Source of the DNA: an uncultured Lachnospiraceae bacterium
Lineage (GTDB): Bacteria > Bacillota > Clostridia > Lachnospirales > Lachnospiraceae
Reading direction: 5' to 3'
Length of the DNA stretch: 10,196 nt
Assembly: GCA_902489925.1 (NCBI GenBank)
Contig: CABUBX010000073.1
Location: 1-10,196 of the forward strand
Each line of letters begins with the position of its first letter. The stretch's first letter is position 1. Below are positions 5,758 to 10,196 of this stretch, piece by piece. The position numbers and the translations under genes were made by a program. The notes beneath the pieces were generated by a model that worked only from the letters and a program-made list of their open reading frames with translations, did no database searches and had not been told where the DNA came from.

Positions 5758-6951
5758 ATGCTTAACAAAAAATCAGTAGACGACATTAATGTTAAAGGAC
5801 TTAAAGTCTTAGTAAGATGCGACTTTAACGTACCTTTAAAAGAAGGTAAAATCACAGATGAAAACCGTCTTGTTGCTGCACTTCCTACAATTAAGAAGTT
5901 AATCAACGACGGCGGTAAGGTAATTCTTTGTTCACACCTTGGCAAACCAAAGGGAGAGCCAAAGCCGGAATTATCTTTAGCACCTGTTGCTGCAAGACTT
6001 TCCGAGTTACTTGGACAGGAAGTTAAGTTTGCTGCCGACGCAGAAGTTGTAGGCCCTAACGCTAAAGCTGCTGTTGAAGCTATGAAAGATGGAGACGTTG
6101 TTTTACTTGAGAACACACGTTACAGAGTTGAAGAAACAAAGAATGGCGAGGCATTCTCAAAAGAGCTTGCAAGCCTTTGCGACGTATTTGTAAACGATGC
6201 TTTCGGTACAGCTCACAGAGCTCACTGCTCAAATGTTGGTGTGACACAGTTCGTTAACACAGCAGTTGTTGGCTACTTAATGCAGAAAGAAATCGACTTC
6301 CTCGGCAATGCTGTCAACAATCCTGAAAGACCTTTCGTAGCAATCCTTGGCGGTTCAAAGGTTTCTTCAAAGATTTCTGTAATCAATAACCTTCTTGACA
6401 AGGTAGATACATTAATCATCGGCGGCGGTATGTGCTTTACATTCGCAAAAGCAGCAGGTATTAAGATTGGTAAATCTCTCTGCGAAGACGATTATCTTGA
6501 ATATTCAAAAGAGATGGTTGAAAAGGCAAAAGCTAAAGGTGTTAATTTATTACTTCCTGTAGACTATGTTGCAGCTAAAGAATTTTCAAATGATGCAGAG
6601 CATCGTGTTGTTGAAGGTGACCTTGCTGACGACGAGATGGGTCTTGATATCGGACCAAAGACAGAAAAATTATTTGCGGATGCTTTAGCAGGCGCTAAGA
6701 CTGTTGTTTGGAACGGACCTATGGGCTGCTTCGAGATGCCTAACTTTGCATCAGGTACAATTGCAGTAGCTAAGGCTATGGCTGACCTTGAAGGCGCTGT
6801 GACAATCATCGGAGGCGGTGATTCAGCAGCAGCTGTGAACACACTTGGTTTCGGCGATAAGATGACACATATCTCTACAGGCGGCGGCGCTTCCTTAGAG
6901 TTCCTTGAAGGCAAAGATTTACCGGGCGTTGTTGCAGCAAACGATAAATAA
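5758..6951 (+). CDS. pgk: Phosphoglycerate kinase
   Basis: This cytoplasmic, monomeric two-domain enzyme transfers phosphate from 1,3-bisphosphoglycerate to ADP, the first ATP-yielding step of glycolysis. Starting at 5758 gives 397 residues, the normal family length. Visible motifs are RCDFNVPL (20-27, substrate binding), HLGKPKG (60-66), the ENTR and NDAFGTAHR segments of the N-domain, GGSKVSSK (198-205), the NGPMGCFE nucleotide-binding block (319-326), GGGDSAAA (352-359) and the C-terminal STGGGASLEFLEG. All look intact. The gene lies between gap and tpiA; the 87-base gap before it holds a terminator-like hairpin, while the 46 bases before tpiA hold none. Codon choice matches gap and tpiA, consistent with high expression. 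Confidence 0.98.
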   Translation: MLNKKSVDDINVKGLKVLVRCDFNVPLKEGKITDENRLVAALPTIKKLINDGGKVILCSHLGKPKGEPKPELSLAPVAARLSELLGQEVKFAADAEVVGPNAKAAVEAMKDGDVVLLENTRYRVEETKNGEAFSKELASLCDVFVNDAFGTAHRAHCSNVGVTQFVNTAVVGYLMQKEIDFLGNAVNNPERPFVAILGGSKVSSKISVINNLLDKVDTLIIGGGMCFTFAKAAGIKIGKSLCEDDYLEYSKEMVEKAKAKGVNLLLPVDYVAAKEFSNDAEHRVVEGDLADDEMGLDIGPKTEKLFADALAGAKTVVWNGPMGCFEMPNFASGTIAVAKAMADLEGAVTIIGGGDSAAAVNTLGFGDKMTHISTGGGASLEFLEGKDLPGVVAANDK

Positions 6952-6997
6952 AAACTATAAAAATATACCCGTTTATATTAATTAAGGAGAGTTTACC

Positions 6998-7744
6998 ATG
7001 CGTAGAAAAATTGTTGCAGGCAACTGGAAGATGAACAAAACTCCAAGCGAAGCAGTTGCATTAATAAACGAATTAAAACCATTAGTAGCAAGTGATGACG
7101 TGGATGTTGTTTTCTGCGTACCTGCCATTGATATTATTCCTGCTGTAGAAGCAGTAAAAGGTTCTAACATCGCTATCGGTGCTGAGAACATGTACTTTGA
7201 AGAATCCGGTGCATACACAGGTGAAATCGCACCAAACATGCTTGTTGATGCAGGCGTTAAGTATGTTATCATCGGTCATTCTGAGAGACGTGAATATTTT
7301 GCTGAAACAGATGAGACAGTCAACAAAAAGGTATTAAAAGCTTTCGAGCATGGACTTACACCAATCATCTGCTGCGGTGAGTCTTTAACACAGAGAGAGC
7401 AGGGCATCACAATCGACTGGATTCGCCAGCAGATTAAGATTGCTTTCTTAAATGTTACAGCAGAGCAGGCAAAAACAGCTGTGATTGCTTACGAGCCAAT
7501 CTGGGCAATCGGTACAGGTAAGGTTGCTACATCTGAGCAGGCTCAGGAAGTATGTGCAGCAATCCGTGCATGCATCGCTGAAATTTATGATGAAGCAACA
7601 GCAGAAGCCATCCGTATCCAGTACGGCGGCAGCGTATCTGCTTCAAGCGCACCTGAATTATTTGCTATGGCAGATATCGACGGCGGCTTAGTTGGCGGCG
7701 CAAGCTTAAAGGCTGATTTCGGAAAGATTGTAAACTACAAATAA
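6998..7744 (+). CDS. tpiA: Triose-phosphate isomerase
   Basis: This dimeric TIM-barrel enzyme interconverts dihydroxyacetone phosphate and glyceraldehyde 3-phosphate, feeding the gap product's reaction. The 248 residues match the family. Catalytic residues are all present: N9 and K11 in AGNWKMN, H94 in IIGHSERR, and E166 in AYEPIWAIGTGK, whose tail is the flexible loop 6. The phosphate-binding YGGSVS and LVGGASLK segments near the C-terminus are also conserved. The ATG follows AAGGAG (6984-6989) at 8-base spacing, 46 bases after pgk with no hairpin between, so the two are probably cotranscribed. A strong terminator follows, so the cluster ends here; gpmI and eno, which often continue this operon, are absent. 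Confidence 0.98.
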   Translation: MRRKIVAGNWKMNKTPSEAVALINELKPLVASDDVDVVFCVPAIDIIPAVEAVKGSNIAIGAENMYFEESGAYTGEIAPNMLVDAGVKYVIIGHSERREYFAETDETVNKKVLKAFEHGLTPIICCGESLTQREQGITIDWIRQQIKIAFLNVTAEQAKTAVIAYEPIWAIGTGKVATSEQAQEVCAAIRACIAEIYDEATAEAIRIQYGGSVSASSAPELFAMADIDGGLVGGASLKADFGKIVNYK

Positions 7745-7766
7745 TATTTGTATACAAAAACGTTTC

Positions 7767-7812
7767 AAACAGGCTCATCCCATCGGTGGGCCTGTTTTAT
7801 TATTTTTATTTA
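7767..7812 (+). terminator. Intrinsic terminator of the glycolytic cluster
   Basis: AAACAGG (7767-7773) pairs with CCTGTTT (7791-7797), and CCCA (7779-7782) with TGGG (7787-7790) around a TCGG loop, leaving a five-base bulge CTCAT. A long T-rich tail TTTTATTATTTTTATTT follows. This is a strong Rho-independent terminator 23 bases after the tpiA stop. Confidence 0.9.
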
Positions 7813-7841
7813 TAGACAGTTTTAACAAACTACGATATAAT
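7813..7841 (+). promoter_or_regulatory. Promoter of the GNAT gene and possibly the downstream genes
   Basis: TAGACA (7813-7818), a 17-base spacer and a perfect TATAAT (7836-7841) make a strong sigma-A-type promoter. It lies directly against the tail of the tpiA terminator. The predicted start near 7848 leaves a leader of only about 15 bases, containing GGAGG at 7852-7856. Confidence 0.78.
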
Positions 7842-7862
7842 GAGCAGGAATGGAGGGCATAC

Positions 7863-8216
7863 ATGATGAATACACCAACACTTGAGACCAAACGTCTTAT
7901 ATTGAGAAAATTTATAGAATCTAAAGAAGATATCGAGGCTCTATATAAAATATACGGTGATAAGGAAATCAATACGTTTTTGCCGCTGTTCCCATTTGAA
8001 AGAATTGAGGATGCCAAAGCTTATTATAAAACAAATCTGGCAAGTGATTATGCCAAAAAGGATGCCTATAACTATGCGATTTGTCTGAAAGAAAATAATA
8101 TCCCAATCGGTTATATTCATGCCGGAACAAGCGATGCCTTTGATTTGGGCTATGGGCTTTGCAAAGAATACTGGGATATGTTTAATTCGCATTTTGTTGA
8201 AAAAGATGTGGAATAG
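7863..8216 (+). CDS. GNAT family N-acetyltransferase, shortened, probably by an internal deletion
   Basis: The first hundred residues look like RimJ/RimL-type GNAT proteins: TLETKRLILRKF (5-16), a long helical region (EDIEALYKIYGD), and the strands YNYAICLKENNIPIGYIHA and DLGYGLCKEYW. In relatives this last strand leads straight into the acetyl-CoA-binding loop (R/Q-x-x-G-x-G/A) and about 60-70 further residues. Here the next residues are DMFNSHFVEKDVE and a stop, giving 117 residues instead of the usual 170-190. The acetyl-CoA loop is absent, so the product is unlikely to be active. The tail resembles, from memory, the extreme C-termini of full-length relatives (KYW...HFIE), suggesting loss of an in-frame internal segment. 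ATG at 7863 or 7866 follows GGAGG at 6 or 9 bases, with a strong promoter upstream. It may be a pseudogene, or merely a leader gene for the next one 32 bases on. Confidence 0.75.
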   Translation: MMNTPTLETKRLILRKFIESKEDIEALYKIYGDKEINTFLPLFPFERIEDAKAYYKTNLASDYAKKDAYNYAICLKENNIPIGYIHAGTSDAFDLGYGLCKEYWDMFNSHFVEKDVE

Positions 8217-8248
8217 GTAATTAAACTTTAAAATATAGGGAGACTGCA

Positions 8249-8767
8249 ATGCAATCAGAAAAAACTTATCATAATATTGCGCCTGTTTTTGATGAAACGT
8301 CGAAGTTGTTAATTTTAGGCTCATTTCCGTCGGTTAAATCGAGAGAAATGCAGTTTTTTTACGGACATCCGCAAAATCGCTTTTGGAAGGTCATAGCTGC
8401 ATTGACCAATGAAGCTGTTCCTGACAGCATTGAAGAAAAACGGGCACTCTTACTCAAACATCACATTGCTGTCTGGGATGTGATTGAGAGCTGCGAAATT
8501 GCGGGCTCATCAGACAGCAGTATTAAAAATGTCAAAGTAAATCCAATCGAACGTATTTTGATGTCGGCACCCATTGAACATATTTACTGCAATGGTGCAA
8601 AGTCATTTGAATTATATAAAAAGTATTGTGAAAAGAATCTCGGCAAAAAGGCAATAAAGCTGCCGAGTACAAGTCCGGCCAATGCGGCATCATCGCTGCC
8701 AAAGCTCATTGAAAAATGGCGTGAAGCTGGCGTCGGAGATTTACACACAGGAGATATCACTTTATGA
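8249..8767 (+). CDS. Uracil-DNA glycosylase superfamily protein, hypoxanthine (deoxyinosine) glycosylase type
   Basis: This family removes deaminated bases from DNA to begin base-excision repair. The 172-residue protein has the two hallmark regions: LILGSFPS (21-28) followed by YGHPQNRFW (38-46), and near the C-terminus LPSTSPANA (138-146). The HPQNRFW block, with Asn at 43, matches the family-6 group characterised in Methanosarcina, where an Asn in this place is needed for hypoxanthine excision. I therefore favour a hypoxanthine-DNA glycosylase over a Mug-type uracil enzyme, though activity on uracil cannot be excluded from sequence. The ATG follows AGGGAG (8237-8242) at 6-base spacing. The gene overlaps the next by ATGA (8764-8767), which implies translational coupling. 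No terminator separates it from the GNAT remnant, so all three may share the promoter at 7813. Confidence 0.86.
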   Translation: MQSEKTYHNIAPVFDETSKLLILGSFPSVKSREMQFFYGHPQNRFWKVIAALTNEAVPDSIEEKRALLLKHHIAVWDVIESCEIAGSSDSSIKNVKVNPIERILMSAPIEHIYCNGAKSFELYKKYCEKNLGKKAIKLPSTSPANAASSLPKLIEKWREAGVGDLHTGDITL

Positions 8768-10152
8768 AAAATGAAAACAAAAAAATAAAATCCAACACAA
8801 AGAAGACTGCACCGTCCGTCAAAAAGAGTTACCGTGTCAAATGCCGTGAATATGATGCTTTTGGCAGGGGGATTGTCAGCTTTAACGGCTCAAAGATTCC
8901 GGTAGCAAATCTTTTGCGCGGTGAGATGGCTCATATGACATTAAAGCATACAAAAACCGAAACTATCGGCTGTTTGACCGAAGTCGAGGAAGCATCCCCA
9001 AAAAGAGTGACACCTGCCTGTCCTTATCATAAAAAGTGCGGTGCCTGTCAGCTGATGCACATGGCTTATGACGAACAGCTCTATTTTAAGGAACAGCTTG
9101 TCAAAGATATTTTTAAAGGTGAGGCTGTCAAACCAATCATCGGTATGGAAAATCCTTTCAATTACAGAAATAAAGTTCATGCAACTTTTGGTACGGACAA
9201 AAAAGGCTGTTATATTGCCGGATTTTATGAAGAAAACAGCCATCACCTTATTGATGCCGAATACTGCATGATTCAAAATGAGACAGCAAATGCTATTGTC
9301 AAAGATATGAAGGCAATTGCAAAAAAATTAAATATCCACCCATACAATGAGGATAAGAAAAGCGGTGTATTGCGCCATGTCCTTATACGAACCGGCTTAA
9401 AAACAGGTCAGGTTATGGTTGTTCCTGTTATCGGCGCTTCGGTGTTTGCAGGGAAAAATCAGTTTATAAAGCTGTTGCTTGAACGCCATCCTGAAATTAC
9501 AACAATTGTGATTAATTATAACGGCAAAAAAACAAGCATGATTCTCGGAGACAAAGAGGAAATTGTATTTGGAAACGGCTACATCGAAGATGAATTATGC
9601 GGCTGCCGCTTCAGAATCTCCCCTAAATCCTTTTATCAAATCAATCCGGTACAGACACAAAAACTTTACAATACGGCCATTGAAATGGCAGATTTGACAA
9701 GTAATGATAGTATCCTTGATGCCTATTCGGGAATCGGCACGATTTCACTGATTGCTGCCAAAACAGCCAAATCCGTCCTCGGTGTAGAAATTAATCAATC
9801 GGCAGTCCGCAATGCGGTGGAAAATGCCAAACAAAATAATGTGTCCAACGCAAAGTTTATATGTGAGGATGCGGGAAAATTTATGCAGTCACACCGTCAT
9901 GACGGTGATAAACCGGATGTTGTTTTCGTTGACCCGCCAAGAAGCGGATGCGATAAAATATTTATTAAGTCGCTGATTCATTTGAATCCGAAAAAAATTG
10001 TCTATATTTCATGTAACCCGGTAACGCAAAAACGAGATGTGGATATGCTTAAGCGTGCGGGATATGAAATTTGCGGCATACAGCCGGTTGATATGTTTGG
10101 AATGAGCTACCATGTGGAGACTTGTGTGTTGCTACAACGAAGAACTATGTAG
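8764..10152 (+). CDS. rlmD: 23S rRNA (uracil-5-)-methyltransferase, RlmD/RlmCD (TrmA-RumA) family
   Basis: The enzyme uses S-adenosylmethionine to methylate C5 of a uridine in 23S rRNA. In Gram-positive relatives (RlmCD) one enzyme modifies both U747 and U1939. The 462 residues begin with a basic Lys-rich tail (1-22) and a TRAM-like RNA-binding domain (about 22-80). Cysteines C86, C92, C95 and C168 match the spacing of the four iron-sulfur ligands of E. coli RumA (81, 87, 90, 162). The C-terminal methyltransferase domain shows SFYQIN (289-294), the SAM motif DAYSGIGT (319-326), DPPRSG (390-395), nucleophile C417 in ISCNP, and HVET with the putative base E452. The family's usual DMFP is DMFG here. 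Start: ATG overlapping the stop of the glycosylase gene. Which uridine is modified cannot be read from sequence. Confidence 0.94.
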   Translation: MKNENKKIKSNTKKTAPSVKKSYRVKCREYDAFGRGIVSFNGSKIPVANLLRGEMAHMTLKHTKTETIGCLTEVEEASPKRVTPACPYHKKCGACQLMHMAYDEQLYFKEQLVKDIFKGEAVKPIIGMENPFNYRNKVHATFGTDKKGCYIAGFYEENSHHLIDAEYCMIQNETANAIVKDMKAIAKKLNIHPYNEDKKSGVLRHVLIRTGLKTGQVMVVPVIGASVFAGKNQFIKLLLERHPEITTIVINYNGKKTSMILGDKEEIVFGNGYIEDELCGCRFRISPKSFYQINPVQTQKLYNTAIEMADLTSNDSILDAYSGIGTISLIAAKTAKSVLGVEINQSAVRNAVENAKQNNVSNAKFICEDAGKFMQSHRHDGDKPDVVFVDPPRSGCDKIFIKSLIHLNPKKIVYISCNPVTQKRDVDMLKRAGYEICGIQPVDMFGMSYHVETCVLLQRRTM

Positions 10153-10196
10153 AAATCCTTAATTTTAGGCACTTTTTCAAGCATATCGTCTTTACG
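10107..10196 (-). CDS. Possible 3' end of a convergent gene, cut by the window edge
   Basis: A minus-strand frame is open from the window edge to a TAG at 10107-10109. It gives 29 residues beginning RKDDMLEKVPKIKDFYIVLR. The composition, rich in charged and hydrophobic residues, is protein-like up to about 10137. The last part, CSNTQVSTW, lies under the rlmD 3' end, an overlap of 46 bases. I recognise no family, and 29 codons open by chance is not rare, so this is only a flag for whoever has the adjoining sequence. Confidence 0.2.
   Translation of the reverse strand, partial: RKDDMLEKVPKIKDFYIVLRCSNTQVSTW

Noticed and set aside
7747..7758. Perfect 12-bp palindrome TTTGTATACAAA right after the tpiA stop
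   Set aside because: It is AT-rich and short, lies between a stop codon and a terminator, and has no promoter near enough to be an operator.
10153..10196. Plus-strand read-out after the rlmD stop (KSLILGTFSS) resembling the LLILGSFPS motif of the glycosylase at about 8306-8332
   Set aside because: Only 12 bases (TTAATTTTAGGC) are identical, the frame follows a stop codon, and the remaining bases differ. Too short to call a duplicated fragment.

Overview
The window looks like ordinary chromosomal DNA from a moderately AT-rich low-GC Gram-positive anaerobe. It is most likely a member of Clostridia, with a Lachnospiraceae-like feel. The reasons are strong AGGAGG-type ribosome sites before nearly every gene, sigma-A-like promoters, hairpin-plus-T-run terminators, a gap-pgk-tpiA cluster, and protein sequences that read as Clostridia-like. 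This placement rests on recalled family resemblance, not on a search.

Layout. Positions 1-989 hold the 3' part of pnp (polynucleotide phosphorylase), reading in from outside the window. After a hairpin comes a short-form homoserine dehydrogenase without an ACT domain (1059-2096). It ends at a perfect 38-bp palindrome that can terminate transcription from both sides. A small four-cysteine zinc-ribbon-like protein (2188-2490, minus) converges on that terminator. It is divergent from a LysR-type regulator (2669-3544, plus), and the two share an AT-rich promoter region. A PHP-family histidinol-phosphatase-like gene (3613-4437, minus) converges on the LysR gene and is divergent from the glycolytic cluster.

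The centre of the window is the glycolytic cluster gap (4657-5670), pgk (5758-6951) and tpiA (6998-7744). It has a good promoter, a 5'-leader stem-loop, a terminator-like hairpin between gap and pgk, and a strong terminator after tpiA. The three enzymes carry triose phosphates through the first ATP-yielding step of lower glycolysis. Their codon choice looks like that of highly expressed genes.

Downstream, a separate promoter drives a shortened GNAT acetyltransferase (7863-8216). It is followed by a family-6-like hypoxanthine/uracil-DNA glycosylase (8249-8767), which overlaps by four bases a 23S rRNA m5U methyltransferase of the RlmD/RlmCD type (8764-10152). The last 44 bases hold no recognised gene. 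A minus-strand frame stays open from the window edge to 10107 and may be the end of a convergent gene.

No mobile element, CRISPR array, tRNA or rRNA was seen, and I found no convincing novel multi-gene system. The points most worth a second look are the internally shortened GNAT gene, the ACT-less homoserine dehydrogenase, the gap-pgk intercistronic hairpin, the stem-loop at the predicted 5' end of the gap transcript, and the glycosylase/rRNA methyltransferase overlap.
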